A stretch of 64,000 nucleotides of DNA from Panax quinquefolius (GCA_020205615.1 CM035151.1:13292565-13356564); one strand, 5' to 3'; counted from the stretch's first letter, positions 1-12,889 are shown. A program made the numbers and translations. Notes: generated by a model not told the origin, from the sequence alone.

Positions 1-243
1 TTTTGGTGTGACAAATGAAAAGAAGAGAGTTTAGGATCACATCCAACTGACACAAGATATAACAACAAATGATTGGCCTAAAGCAAAAAAGATGCAGCAT
101 ACGAAAATAGAACATCTTAATTGATTTAGACCTTCAAAATCGAATTAGAGCTCAAAGTTGAGTCAAAGTTACAATTTTTATCATTACTGTTTCAAGTTCT
201 GCAAGTTAAAATAAACATAAGAGAACAAAAGATGGTGAGCTAC

Positions 244-2542
244 CGGTATTCAGGCTTTAGCCACCGCTCACCCTCTGAAAGAAGCCAAGTGATCTTTTCA
301 CATGTTGTCATTATTTCTCCCAAGGAAGCATCTACCATTGTCTTTCCAGTGTCACGTGAAGAGATTCTAATCAAAATGAAAACCAATTAGAGTAGTGCTA
401 TTCCTTCAACGATACATGCAGCAGGTTAAACAGATTAATAGAATAGACATGTACTACATCATGCAGGGGAGGACCTTACTCGCATATAAGCTCTTGATGT
501 TCAATAATATACTTCAGAAGTATCCGCAGAAATTGACGTCTTTTCTTAAAAGAACTCCTTTCCCATATTTTCTGTGCCTTCCTAGCCTGTGCCACACGCT
601 CCTTGACCTGAGGAAGATTTTGGAGTTCATCAGTTTCAATCAATAGGTTATGAATTCCATGTTCATGTACAGGCTACAGCTGAAGATCAGTGATAAAGAT
701 ATAAAAATGGGTAGCAATTAACTTAAAGGAACTAGTATTCTACAGGAAAGATCTGAAAGCAGCCAAAGAAAAGACTAACAATAATTTAGAGTATAAAATG
801 CAGAAACATCAGCATAAATGGAGAGTTCATAAACCTTTGTGCCACTGTAAGTTAGACAGAGAATTAACACCTATCACTCATGGTGAGTGATATGCAATAC
901 ACTTTAATGATTTGAAAAATTGTAAGCTTAAAAAAAAGTAACACCTTACAATAAGAGATGGGTGGCTCACACACAACAAACAAAATCAATCAATAAGCAT
1001 AAGTGAGCAGAGTCGCAAGCTATGCACCAAGTTAATGCAGATTTTAGCTCATATGCTTCATAATGGAATAGAACAAAATCCTGCCAGTTTTAGATCCCAT
1101 TGATGACATCACAGTATCTGGGCTTCTGGAGGATAAGTAGCTTCAGTCCAGATAATCAATAAAAAGGCTAATTTTATGTAATTACATACATAACTACATC
1201 ACTAACCTCATCAGGTTTCAGCGCTGGAAAGTACCCCAGATAATTCATTGTTGCAGGCTCGTAGCACTGAACTTTGTCTGTCTGTCTTCTTGAAGGTATC
1301 TGGATAAAAACAGAAACAAAATATTAGCAACTAGATGTCTCAAACTCTCAGTCCAACCACAAAATCCTCTTAAGATCTTATATATGAGAGCACAAACGTG
1401 TCATAATAGAAATCTACACTGATGCACATCTGGTTACCTTTAGAACAGAAACTAATGGATTTATACACATTTTAAATTGAGCTTAGATCTCATATAATTA
1501 GTACTAGACGAACTTTTGGACGTTTAACTAATGCAACTGATTTGTATAATCAACCACCATTAGTATCGACTGCAAAAACTTGTGAGAGAACCTTTCTTCA
1601 AATCAAGACAAACTAGAAAGAAAGAAAGAAAAATAATATTTGCGTTCAGTTATCTGTTAATTTTCTTAATACGTGATTGGTTGCATTTATAAAACAACCA
1701 AATTCCTACTCGAACTTTTTACCACTTAACAGAAAGGAAATAAGAGCACGAGAACACTACAGGCAATCAAATCGATAATAGTGACATCATAAAATAAATA
1801 CAGATAGAAAAGATTTTGTTCACAGTAAGGTCAAAGCCAGGGCACTAAGCGCTCCTCTTTTTGACTCGATTACTGAGATAAATTGAGCTGAGCTTGAACA
1901 TGATTCTAGACTCCCATTCTTACATAAGGAAAACTCAACTCGTAAAACTCAATTAAGATTGTATATGCATGGTTAAATACAAAATCAACATACACAAAAG
2001 CAGCATGAACAAATTGAAATGTGTTACGTCAAGCTCAACTAAGCTGAAACTCTATAAAACCTTCTCGAGTTGAGCTCAAAATCCAGTACTCAGATTGGAC
2101 TAATTTACGGTCCTAGTCTAGGCAATTACCTCCAACAATAGATAAACAAATCAACAATCAATGCACTCCAGTACAATAGTTCCTCATTTAGATCCACACA
2201 CATGCAAATAATTTCGGCAATTCATATCACTGAGAACTAGCATCCAGTTCAATGAAAGTAAAAACAAGGATAAATTTGAGAAAACTTACATAAATGAAAC
2301 TGTTTTCCTTGGTTTGATTTCCATCATCTAACACTGTCATGATCCAAATCACAGTAAAAAGGATCATCAAAACCAAACCTATATAAATATACAGAGACGG
2401 AGAAAGAAAAAGAGAGAGAAAAGTAGTTACTATCGGAGGCGTCGACATCGATGGATGGTACGTTGGAAGGAATGACCATCAACAGGAATTTGCAGATGAC
2501 AAAAGCAAATGCTAGAACAAGCAACGGCCACCAAAATGCCAT
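244..2542 (-). CDS. ALDH22A1: Aldehyde dehydrogenase family 22 member A1, exons 1-5 (3' end outside window)
   Basis: Spliced reading on the minus strand gives exons 2542-2431, 2333-2290, 1299-1207, 607-480 and 366-244. All junctions have GT donors and AG acceptors, and the phases are consistent across all five. The 165 or so residues match the N-terminal part of plant ALDH22A1 as I remember it. A membrane segment follows the start ([19 protein letters not shown]), then [31 protein letters not shown], an Arg/Lys-rich helix ([18 protein letters not shown]) and [18 protein letters not shown]. The catalytic Cys and Glu lie in exons beyond position 1. ALDH22A1 is a single-copy plant NAD(P)-dependent aldehyde dehydrogenase, anchored by its N-terminus in the secretory system and linked to stress. 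The exon 1/2 junction encodes Met where the Arabidopsis protein has Val. Bases 1-243 are intron 5. Family assignment is from recall of the family, not a search. Confidence 0.93.
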
Positions 2543-3082
2543 TTTGATTCTCAGATTGATTAAACCCTATCCTTGTTACTTCTTTCTCCAGAGAAATTTT
2601 TTCTTCTTCACCTCCTTCACTGGTGACCGTGGGAGGGCATTTGTACGAACAAATCGGAGTTTCGCTTTTTATACTCGAGCAATGTAAATCAGTGGCATGT
2701 CTTTGAGCTGCATTGTAATTTACAAACTTAATTAGGATAATCGTATATGAAGATTGGACTGTGACGAACGCTGACGTGCACAATTCACAGATGCCTTGAT
2801 ATCAAGGGCAGTTGTAAGATACAGAATCGAGCTCGAACTTCTCCTAAATTACTGAAATGCCAATATGCTGACCTGCTTGGTAAATACTAAATCGTGCTTT
2901 TGAGGTCTATACGCGATCACTGTGCGACTTACACGAACAATGTGGAAGGAAAAGGAAAAATAAATGAAGGGGAAATTTAAAGTTATTTGTTCAATTCTTT
3001 TGTTATTAAATTTTTTAATAAACGAAAATTTTAGTCCTTTTTATTATTAAAAGTTTTCATTTAGTAATGGATTGACTCGAAC

Positions 3083-3129
<47 letters not shown>

Positions 3130-3548
3130 TTTATCATACCATTTATATTATAAATACAATAAAATTAATATTAGGATAAATTAGTAATACAAAATATAAA
3201 CCTAATTTTTTCATTAATTTTTTCTTATAAACTCAGCAACTACATAAAAAATACATCTTTTATTTATTTTTTCTATTATAAATCAAATTTATTATATTTT
3301 TCCCAAAATATTTTTAATATTAATACAATAGTAATGACATGATGATATATAACATGTTAACAATTTTCATTTGACTTTGTAATCTAAAAAGAAAAAAGAA
3401 TTGATATTTTTGCAAGTAAATTTGATAATTCTACAAGTTTTTTCCTTACATAAATAATAAGCAGAATTACATCCTTATATGGAGAGAAACCTTGTGAAAC
3501 TAAATTTTCACTAGTAGAAATATCAATTTTCAAGATAAATATAGTTTT
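2543..3548. other. Upstream/intergenic region of ALDH22A1
   Basis: This stretch holds the 5' UTR and presumed promoter of the minus-strand ALDH22A1 gene, then AT-rich DNA. A pyrimidine/purine-rich patch at 2575-2620 lies directly upstream of the start codon. No second gene is visible; the overlapping small ORFs here are other frames of the same leader. Confidence 0.6.
3085..3123. repeat. (AT)n microsatellite
   Basis: Uninterrupted AT dinucleotide run of about 39 bp in AT-rich intergenic DNA. Confidence 0.95.
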
Positions 3549-3553
3549 AACTT

Positions 3554-4206
3554 TGTGGGCCCAAGTGCAAATTAGGGTTCAATTGACCTAATTGAATTAA
3601 ATACACAAATTAAGGTTCGTATTATGATTAAATGGAAAGGCGGAAGAAGTAGAAAATAAAAGCAAGATCTCGAGAGAATCTTTCACGTGTCCGAGGCGAA
3701 ACACGTGGAGGTGACTTCATTTGGGAAATGATTGAGGATTGGATTGGTGCCATTGTAGAAAGGCGGAGCCGATCCGGGCATTACTTTGATGACTAAGGGT
3801 AAATTTGGAATTTCTCAGGGGACATGTGCTCATCACATGACCACTCTCCAAAAAACCCTATAAATATCTCTTCCACTCCATGGAAGGGGACTTCTCGGGG
3901 GACCAAGACTGGACTCTTGGAAGATCGAAAGGACCTTTGGTGACTTAAAGGCTTGGAATTCCACCTAAAAGCACCAAAGGGGTTTGGACATTCTCTCAAC
4001 TGAAGGACTCAAGAAGGCTCTTGGAATCCTGTTACCTAACACGGTTCCGGATTCTAGGGTTCTCGCACGCATCGTTAGGAGTAATCGCCCACTGTCGTTC
4101 TCCTTCTTCAATCAATCAATCAATTCCGTACTTTTCGTGGATTTCTCTCCTCCTCACCAACACGAAACCCTAACCTAACAGCAAGGTAACGATTTCCTTG
4201 CCCACA
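3554..4206 (+). repeat. 5' LTR of the Gag-only element
   Basis: Aligns by eye with 11714-12363 over its full length. It starts TGTGGG and ends CCCACA. A TATA box (tataaata, 3859-3866) lies in mid-LTR and is repeated in the 3' copy, a plausible promoter. The copies differ mainly by small changes around CCAGG, CTGG and CCGG. Confidence 0.93.
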
Positions 4207-4212
4207 TTTATT

Positions 4213-4233
4213 TGGCGACTCTCACTTTGGGAG
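4213..4233 (+). other. Primer-binding site, tRNA-Arg type
   Basis: TGGCGACTC directly follows the 5' LTR after a 6-bp spacer. It is complementary to the 3' end of plant tRNA-Arg(ACG) (..GAGTCGCCA). The rest is degenerate but keeps a G-rich end. tRNA-Arg priming is known for Ogre/Tat-type elements. Confidence 0.7.
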
Positions 4234-4859
4234 GTGTAGAATTCGTGAAGGTATGCCCCACAACTCGAAGTTGAAGAACTACAGGAAGAAGCGCTTCACC
4301 AACAAACAACATTACCTCACCGGATCCGGTTCAAGGCAAGCCACTCAAGCTTTCAGTATGAACTGGATTTTGACCAACCACTTATCAAGACGCTTTGAAG
4401 GAAGTTCGACGTCACCACATATGGCCAATCAACAACAAACCAACGCAGAAAGCGCGGCGAGGATGCGGTGGAGACCCGACGAATGATGTGCAAACCTGGA
4501 GATGCTCAAGGCATTGAAGGAAGCACGAGAAGAGGCAAGGAATGATGATGGCCGTGATCTTTGGAAATCAGAGAGAAGTAAGAGGAGATGGGGAATTTCC
4601 GCGGTGAGTTGATGCAGATTCCCACTTTCAAGGCCCGTCCCGGGAAGTTTGCATGGGGAACAAGTAGGTGTGGAAGACAACAATAATGGTAGCAACAACA
4701 AAGAGAACCACATTGTACCTCCATTAACGGAAAGTCAATTGGTTCCGATAATCAACTTGGAAGCCTGAGCGGTGGTGGCGTGCCACGACCTAGGATGGAA
4801 GCAAGCCGACCTCAAGCAAAACATCATCTCACCTACTATTCCATCATTTTCACAGTGCA

Positions 4860-5745
4860 AATGCCAACCATTCCAAGTAATGTCCGGTGAATGAGCCAAC
4901 AAATTCCACCGAGTGCGGTATTTCATGATGCAAGTGTCCATCAACCAATTTTCTACCTACATACACACGCTGCCGTCTGGCGGTATATCACAACACCCCG
5001 GAGAGTTCACGCTTACAAGAGCCGTATGTGACGAAGGATGATATGATTGGCGTGATCAATCAACTTCGCATGATGACATCTCAACCCTCTGAGTTGGACT
5101 TTACTCCTCCTTACCGCACATTCGGAGGCAACCTTACCCAACAGGGTATATTGAGCACCCCGTAATTTCCAAAATACAACGGGGAAAAAGGAAATTCTAG
5201 GGAACATATTGCGGGTTTTCAGAGTCGATGTCTCCGTGGCTCGGATATGATGAAGTGAACAACCACAACTTGATGATGCGGGAATTCAACAAGACTTTGT
5301 GGATAGTGCCTTTAGTTGGTACTACTGATTTGGAGAAGGGGTCGATCCATGATTGGGATGACTTAAAATTACAATTTTTCAAGAAATTTTTATGTGCGTA
5401 AACAGGTAACCATTGTGGAGCTTATGCGGTTCAAGCGTAAACCGAATGAGGAGTTGTCGATTATGTTGACAGTTGGGGCCCGTGCACGAGGTGTGCAGAG
5501 CCAATTGAAGAAAAGAACTTGGTTAGTATATGCAACAATGGTGCTTTAGACGCCTTGAGCCCCACCTCATTACCAAAGCTTGTGATTCATTCTTTACCCT
5601 CTCATCTTTGCACAAGACTTGGGAGGAATCATGACATTTCCCACCCGCCCATGCGATGGTTACATGGAAAAGCAAGAGAGATAAACAACCGTGGCTTTGG
5701 TGATTCTCAATCAAACCCTGCAAGGGCAAGAGAGGGAGAAGAATG
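4860..5745 (+). pseudogene. Degenerate retrotransposon gag
   Basis: Conceptual translation in shifting frames gives pieces typical of plant Ty3/gypsy Gag: a proline/threonine-rich start, 'YNGEKGN', and then around 5270-5398 FNKTLWIVPLVGTTDLEKGS followed by WDDLKLQFFKKFL. This matches the Retrotrans_gag pattern of alternating Trp, Leu and Phe positions ahead of an F-x-x-x-F motif. A following segment (5399-5560) resembles the helix after that domain. Stops and frameshifts occur about every 100-200 bp. No zinc knuckle was found downstream. The block 4253-4486, upstream, is open for 77 codons but shows no recognisable domain. Confidence 0.65.
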
Positions 5746-6127
5746 AGAAAATTGAGCGAAAGAGAGAAAGCATGGTGACAAGTATACTAGAATGCCGATT
5801 CAGGAGGCTATTACATGCATGCGAGAAGGCATTCAGAGAACTGTCTGAACAATGGGTTGAAGTATGGAGTGGTGAAGCCTCCAAGACCACTGGTTGGTTG
5901 TAACGGAAGAGATGAAAAGAAGACAGGACTTACGTGTATACCACCAATACGCAGGATATTCCACTATGGATCACATACGGTCAAGGAGGATATACCGGAG
6001 AAGTCGTGGCGGGGAGATTGAACTAGGAGAAGAAAGCGTGTAACACTTATCACCCATGGTTCAATCCGGAAGTCATGAACCCAATCATCGACTCTACTAT
6101 CGAAAAAACTCGAACTACGGATGAATT

Positions 6128-6470
6128 AAAATCCACCCAAGATGGTGGTCCACCAAAATGGCCAAGTGCCAAGTAATTGGATGACCAAGGTTGGAGGCAC
6201 AAGAATTGATTGAATTAAAAATAATATATATATATATATATAAAATCCACCCAAGATGGTGGTCCACTCTAAATGGTGGTCAAGTCCTCGTAGAAATCGT
6301 GACTTGCCAAGAAATTTGGACGACCAGTGACGAGGCACCGATTTCAAGTCCTCGTGAGACCGTGACTTGCCAAGCTGGGCGACTCAAGTGACAAGGCACC
6401 GATTTCAAGTCCTCGTAGATCGTGACTTGCCAAGAAATTGGGCGACCAAGTGACGAGGCACTCGAGTGTT
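6128..6470. repeat. Short direct repeats inside the Gag-only element
   Basis: Two sets. A ~26-bp block (ccacccaagatggtggtcca) occurs at 6128 and again at 6243, separated by an (AT)n run at 6222-6241. From about 6284 to 6455 a ~62-bp unit containing 'caagtcctcgt' and 'cgtgacttgccaag' is repeated three times. The next 160 bp carry a looser repeat around 'aaaagtaatcgagg'. Confidence 0.8.
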
Positions 6471-8417
6471 ACACTTTATCATTAAAAGTGAATGAGGCAC
6501 TGACTATAAGTCCTTAGACCCAAAAAGTTATACTTTTAACTTTAAAAGTAATCGAGGCTTTTGACTATAAGTCCTCGAACCGAACAAGTTATACTTTCAA
6601 CTTCAAAAGTAATCGAGGATTTATTATTTGAAAGCGTTATGCTTTTCGTTAAAAGCAATTTTGTTATCAATAAATTGTCAAACTTCCACTTATGCTTGAA
6701 TATTTTTTCTAATCTCTTTAAAAAAAAAAAAAGGAAGTATAGATTCAAGTGTTAGTTTGCATAAAAAAAAAACAACAACGTGTTTTTCTTGAATAGATTC
6801 ATGTTTCTTTGTTTTATGAGGCCTATTGGTGTCTTGGAGTCTTAATTGAACAACTTAAGATTGATGTTAAATATTGAGTTTTAAAGAATCGTTCAAATTA
6901 AAGGCAATCAATAAGGATAAAAGAAACTACAATTTGATAAATGAAATATATGTACATAAATTTTACGATCGAAATGAAATGAAAAAAAATATGAAAGTTT
7001 ATGATCTAAAGGCCATGACTTGTCGAACTAAAGAGAAGGAATAACTAAAGCCTTCAAGTCGACAATGGTGTGGTACCATGAGCCTTTCAGATTAGAGGCT
7101 ATCGAGCCTTCAAGGTCTTGGGTAGTGACTCAATTTCCCAAAAGCTTGGTCTTGATTTATGTATGTCATCTTGAAGCTCTAAAGTTTACATAAAGTAAGT
7201 CATCCTCGTGGAGACGTGAAGTGACTTCGAGCGAAGTGCAACAACATGATGATTGGAAATAAAAAGATCCAACCTAGCATAGAAGGAGACATGTCGAGGA
7301 AAGTTAGGAGATACCTAGATATCCTTGAGAGATCCTCTAGGGCTTGCCTCTCCAGGGTTTGCTCCCCAGAGGTTCACTCTCCTAGGACTTTTGTTTTCAA
7401 GGCTTGCAAAACATCAAGCTTCAAGAAGTGAAGACTTGACACTTAAAAATATTTTGCACGATCATCTCACCAAAGGCGTGACTCACGCTAGGGGGCAAAT
7501 GCTTCTTGGTAGATGACATAGACATCCTCTAGAGTTGGGGTGAACTCCCCCAAGCAAGTGACAAATGTACACGTGGAAGAACACCAACGTGAAATCAAGG
7601 CGGTAAGAAGCATCTTGGTCACGCGGACACGAAGATCCTCGCATAATTGAATGCAACGCAAAAATAAGCCCTCTTCAAAGTATATCCACATAATCGAATT
7701 TGCGAGAACCTCGTCGGTCAATGTTGTCACCCCCAAGACGATTGGATAAGTCGGATATGAAATGAATGGGATTTGTAGGGGTATTCTGTTTTTCTATACA
7801 TATACGAGGAATGCGAAGCGAGCAGGAAAGTTTGTCTAAACTTCAGCATGGCCGTAGCATATATGAAATAAGCTCGCTTTTCGTGAGGAGGAAAGGTCAT
7901 ACGATCGTAATTCTTTACTTGCTCCCGAAAACGCCGAAGACCCATAAAGGGAGCCTTTCCCCGATCGCCGATGAAAGGAACCTCCTTAGTAGTTTTCGAT
8001 TCGTGGAACGCGTTCAATTTGATTTGGCTGCAACAAGAAAAAATATAATAATGAGAATTCTAGAAACAAAAGAAAGAAAGTGAATGAGCATTTGAAATTA
8101 AGTGCTTACCATAACAAAGAGAGGGTATGAAACTTAAATAAGAAGATTGGATTTGGGAAAGGAAGATCACGGACACCTTGGATTCTGGAAAGGAAGATCA
8201 TGAACACACTGAAAGAAGAAAAAAGAGCACAAGCATTAGGAGCCATTCAAATAAAAAGGGTAAAAGAAGAAGCGGAAATGTGAAAAAGGAGGCCATTAGG
8301 TCGGTTCCCCTAAGGGTTGATTCGTAGGATTTAGCCACCCAAGAGCTCTCCCCTCTTACATTTAACTTCTCCTTACTCGTCGAATCAACTGATTGGAATG
8401 AATGCTACTTCACCGAA
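6471..8417. other. Non-coding internal region of the Gag-only element
   Basis: No domain was recognised in any frame; the longest ORFs (7727-8017 minus, 7766-8083 plus) overlap and look like nothing known. The segment 7440-7497 resembles the last 60 bp before the 3' LTR (11656-11713). Both have 'tattttgc', a cgatc-rich core and a G-rich tract ending 'gggcaaatg'. Confidence 0.55.
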
Positions 8418-8860
8418 CATCCGAACTAAGATCCTTGTTAAGGTGAAATGGCTGGAATAAATTCTTCCTCCCTGCGATGTTGTCCTTTCTTTTCAAAATA
8501 TCCGAGCCAATGACCTTGTTAAGGTGAAATGGCTCGGAATAAACTCTTCTCCTCTTGGGGTTGTCATTTCTTTCAAAATATCCGAGCCAAGGACCTTGTT
8601 AAGGGAAATGGCTGGAATAAATTCCCCTCTTCTTGCGTTGTTCCTTTCTTCAGGAATATCCAGAGCCAATGACCTTGTTAAGGTGAAATGGCTCTGGGAA
8701 TAGATCCTTCCTCCTTGCGGTGTTCCCTTTCTTCCGAATATCCGAGCCAATGACCTTGTTAAGGTGAAATGGCTCGGAATAAATCCTCCTCCTTGCGGTG
8801 TTGTTTTTCTCTTTTGAGAATATCCGAGCCAAGATCCCTGTTAAGGTGAAATGGCAGGAA
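8418..8860. repeat. Tandem array, ~80-bp unit, about six copies
   Basis: Each unit contains 'ccttgttaaggtgaaatggc' followed by a pyrimidine-rich stretch and 'aatatccgagcc'. Unit starts are near 8421, 8499, 8579, 8657, 8737 and 8822, so spacing is 78-85 bp. The minus-strand ORFs at 8493-8750 and 8650-8832 are only translations of this array. Variable 3' tandem repeats are a known trait of Tat/Ogre-type elements and can seed satellites. Confidence 0.92.
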
Positions 8861-9787
8861 AAGAAAAACTACAATCACACGAAAAGAGAAATCGATGAAA
8901 CAATTAAGAAAAAATTAAACAAAAACATCAACCAACAAACAAACAATCAATCGACAAAATAAAATAATTATACATGAAAAGAGTTTCGAAATTCCAACTA
9001 AATAAAAGAATTATGAAAACAAAGATTTTTCTTGAAAGTAAGTCACCTTCAACAATCGAAACGAATTATGAATTAGAGGCGGTTATAATCAATTTCCTCG
9101 GCCTAAAAAAAAAAAAAAGAAAAAATATATATATATATATATATATATACGTGTCTCGGATTTGTCAGTACAAATGAGGTGATTTCTATCCCAAGAGAAT
9201 TGATTGTTGATGGTCTTATGGGCTATTGTGAAGAAGAGATGGTGGAATATCTTCTCTTTTATTTTCAGACTACGAGGAGCCTTTGGACGCTTGTGTTCTC
9301 TCATGAATCATTGTGTAGAATCACTTGGGTAATGCCAGGATCGATCAAGAAATGACGGGGAAGGAGTGGAGAAGGCTACGTGACTTGATGACTCATGGGA
9401 TATAGCGAGACAGTTTGAAAGGAACCAAATAATTGACATTGGGAAACAAGAGTGGGGTTAATCATGTTCATTCTTTTCATGGGCTTATTTTCTTTTAGTT
9501 TCACGAAAGGTGTTAATCGATAGTCGTTGGATGAGGTGAAAGCGTGTATAGCTTCAACGGATCTTTCTTATGGCAAAAAGGAAGCAAAGACATGATAATT
9601 AATCATGGAGCAACAGGACCTCTCAAAATAAGATAAGTAAATATTTTATTTATTTATTTATATATTTTATTTTTATTTTTGAAAAAAATAAAATAAGATT
9701 TTATTTTATTTTATTTTAAAAAAAAAAAAAAAAATAGGTTCTACCAAAGATTCAAAAAAAAAAAAATGGTTACCTCATTTTTGTATA

Positions 9788-9825
<38 letters not shown>

Positions 9826-11713
9826 GACTAAGGGTTCTACTAGAACTTTGGCGTGAATAAAGGGACTATGGCTATCATGCATAATCATATGATTTTAATT
9901 TATTTCATATGATTTTATGATTTTGATTTGTTTTAAAAAAATCTCTTTTCAAATTAAGAAAGATTTGATTTGATTTTCCAAAATAAAGAAAGATTTAATT
10001 TCAAAAAATAAAATTAAGATTTGATTTTATAAAATTAAGATTTGATTTTATTTTGAAAATAAAATTAATTTTGATTTGATAAAAAGGAAAGACTTGGTGT
10101 ATCAAGATAAAAATTTTTTATTAGGAAGATTATTGCATATATATATATATATAAGGAGTAAGATCCTATGGGTTTTAATTATAAATGTATCATATATGAC
10201 ATGATTATTACTTTTACAAAAGTCAATCAATTATGCATACATATAGATTATAAAATAATATTTTATATATTAGCTCCATTGAGTAATTGAGCGTACTATA
10301 TATCTTTAAGGAATTTATATAAAGTTTGTTGTATCATACTATCTCGAGTACTACTCGAATTAATTATTAATAAGTATGTGTTGAATTTGATAAAAAAAAA
10401 AAAAAAAAAAAAAAACTCATGAATTGCTAATAAAGTTCTCCCGGAGATTAGCGACATTGAAAATATATATGAACGAGGGAATATTTTATGGGGTCTTTAC
10501 AATTTGGAAATTACATGGGTAATTGTGATAAATATAAGGTAATTAACTAGACAATTAGGCGTTCTTTGAATTTACGCCTTCAATCATAACTAGAGAATTA
10601 TATGCATGGGATATAGGATTTGTCATTTGTATATCCATTTTATAAATTGAGGAAAAGAGGTTGTTTATCATTTCGAGTGACTCCAAGCATCATACCATTA
10701 TTCTAGAGTCCTTCCCATAATATTACTTATGGAAAGTTAGAATTATAGCCAATCAAAAAGATGCCTTGATTCAATCATTTTAGTATCGACTTGCGAGAAC
10801 TTTTATTTTATTTTATATGGAAATATTTTGCAATGACCAATCACAGGTTTCACAAGGAATTCTGTCAAAGCTAAAATAATGATTTGGTTTTGAAAATGAA
10901 GATCACGTTCTGAGGAAGAATTCGCTCATTTTTCACTTTGAATTGTAAATGTGTTGATTTTTAAACATCAATTCTTCATGATTGTTTCATTTGTTTATCT
11001 TCCCCAAGCTTCACTACCACTATTACTCTGCAATTGCTTCTTTTTCCCTTTAGTTTTTTTTTTTCGTCTTCTTTCTCTAAAATACGTCCAAAGAAAATCA
11101 ATTGCTAATTTGTTATACTTGTCTAGTGGAATCAATTCTGTCAATCCCATAAATGACTACACGGTATCACAAATTAAGGGAAAAAGATCTTCATGCGTTT
11201 AAAAAATAATAATATTATTATTATTTTATCAAATTAAATTATTCTTATTTAAAAAAAAATTTCTCGATTTTCAAAAAATATTTCAGTAAAATAATTTCTT
11301 CCTAATTTTATTTTATAAGTATATAAATAAAAATAATTTGATTTTGTTTCCAAAATAATAGGAATGATTTGATTTTCTATAAAGAAGGATTTGATCTTAT
11401 TTACAAATCAAAATAAGATTTGATTTTATTTGACAAATATATAATTTATTTTGATTTAGTTTGATATATGTATATATATACATATAAAAATTAATTAGGG
11501 AAACAAATATTATGCAAGGTTTGGAAAGATTTGATAGAGGATTTCCAAAGATATATTGGGAGAGCTTCTCGCATAGGTTACGTCTCCTATGATTTTTCAT
11601 TTTCGGGACTTGTAAGATCGAGAATTTTGAGTAAAATTGAAGTAGTATTCACAGAGTTAAAGTATTTTGCGACGATCGTCACTCCAAGGACGCGACTCTC
11701 TACAGAGGGCAAA
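8861..11713. other. AT-rich 3' internal region of the Gag-only element, ending in the polypurine tract
   Basis: Low-complexity DNA: (AT)n at 9127-9149 and 10135-10152, A-runs at 9718-9734, 9791-9822 and 10390-10413, and repeated 'gatttgatttgatttt' blocks around 9950-10090 and 11340-11460. No coding domain is visible. The last bases before the LTR (cagagggcaaa, 11703-11713) are the likely polypurine tract. Confidence 0.65.
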
Positions 11714-12363
11714 TGTGGGCCCAAGTGCAAATTAGGGTTCAATTGACCTAATTGAATTAAATGCACAAATTAAGGTTCAGTATTATGATTAAATGGAAAG
11801 GCGGAAAGGCGAAAAAAAAAAGCAAGATCTCGAGAGAATCTTTCACGTGTCCCGAGAAGACGCGTGGAGGTGACTCATTTGGGAATTGATTGAGGATTGG
11901 ATTGGTGGCTAGAAAGGCGGGGACGATCTGGGCATTACTTTGATGACTAAGGGTAAATTTGGAATTTCTCCAGGGACATGTGCCTATCACATGACCACTC
12001 TCAAAAAAACCCTATAAATATCTCTTCCACTCCATTGGGAAGGGACTTCTCCGGGGATCAAGACTTGGACTCTTGGAAGATCAAAGGACCCTTTTGGTGA
12101 CTTAAAGGCTTGGAATTCCACCTAAAAGCACCAAAGGGGTTTGGACATTCTCTCAACTTGAAGGACTCAAGAAGGCTCTTGGAATCCCTGTTACCCTAAC
12201 ACGGTTCCCGGATTCTAGGGGTTCGCCGCGCGTCGTTGGAGTAATCGCCCCCGCCGTTCTCCTTCTTCAATCAATCAATCAATTCCGTACTTTTCGTGGA
12301 TTTCTCTCATCCTCAGCCAACACGAAACCCTAACCCTAGCAAGGTACGATTTCCTTGCCCACA
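11714..12363 (+). repeat. 3' LTR of the Gag-only element
   Basis: 650 bp, a full-length match to the 5' LTR with the same TG..CA ends. It is followed at once by the AACTT target-site duplication. Confidence 0.93.
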
Positions 12364-12853
12364 AACTTCAAAATGTATTAAACAAATTTTTCTTTCTTTT
12401 GACATAATCAAGTCCTTTGACTCAAGTAGCCCACAGGTTTGATCCGTGTTCTGTGTTTAATTAATCACTGGTTAAGATTTGAATCCAGATTTTGCAAAAG
12501 GTTTGAATGATTTGGTCTTGCCTAACTAGTCAAGTTGTTTTTGTTCCACGAGCTGTTTTATGCGAATATAAAAATTGAATTCATGTGTATTTGAATTTCA
12601 TCTATTTGTGTTTTTATTACATTCAAAAAAAACTATTTGGTAGCTTAATGGTCAAAGGTTTTTTATTATTATTATCCAACTTTTACATATCATAAATTCT
12701 AATAATTTTTAAAATTCATAAATGCATTGTATCTTTCTTTCTTATTTTTATTTAAATGTATCTAGTTTAATTCCTATTTTATTCACATTATTCTTCAATG
12801 ACTTTTAATTCGTTAAAAACCTCAAACGTACTAAACTTATGTTATCTTATAAT

Positions 12854-12856
<3 letters not shown>

Positions 12857-12889
<33 letters not shown>
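12857..12889. repeat. (AT)n microsatellite
   Basis: About 33 bp of pure TA/AT repeats next to the foldback element that follows. Confidence 0.9.

Larger units (their letters stand above)
3554..12363 (+). mobile_element. Complete non-autonomous LTR retrotransposon with Gag remnant only (TR-GAG-like, Tat/Ogre-type PBS)
   Basis: Two direct LTRs (653 and 650 bp, starting TGTGGGCCC and ending CCCACA) bound a 7.5 kb internal region. The element is flanked by the 5-bp duplication AACTT at 3549-3553 and 12364-12368, so both ends are certain. Only a decayed gag-like stretch is recognisable (about 4860-5745). I find no RT, RNase H, integrase or protease motif in the remaining 6 kb. The 3' half carries short tandem repeats and AT-rich filler, as is common in Tat/Ogre relatives, and the primer-binding site also points to that group. 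It must have been mobilised in trans by an autonomous partner. It lies between ALDH22A1 and the DUF247 gene. Confidence 0.9.

Noticed and set aside
7727..8083. Overlapping 96- and 105-codon ORFs on opposite strands
   Set aside because: No recognisable motif, they overlap each other, and they lie in the non-coding interior of a decayed LTR element.
8493..8832. Minus-strand ORFs with repeated MARIF-type peptide
   Set aside because: They are translations of the ~80-bp tandem array at 8418-8860; the repetition comes from the DNA repeat and the reading frame changes between units.
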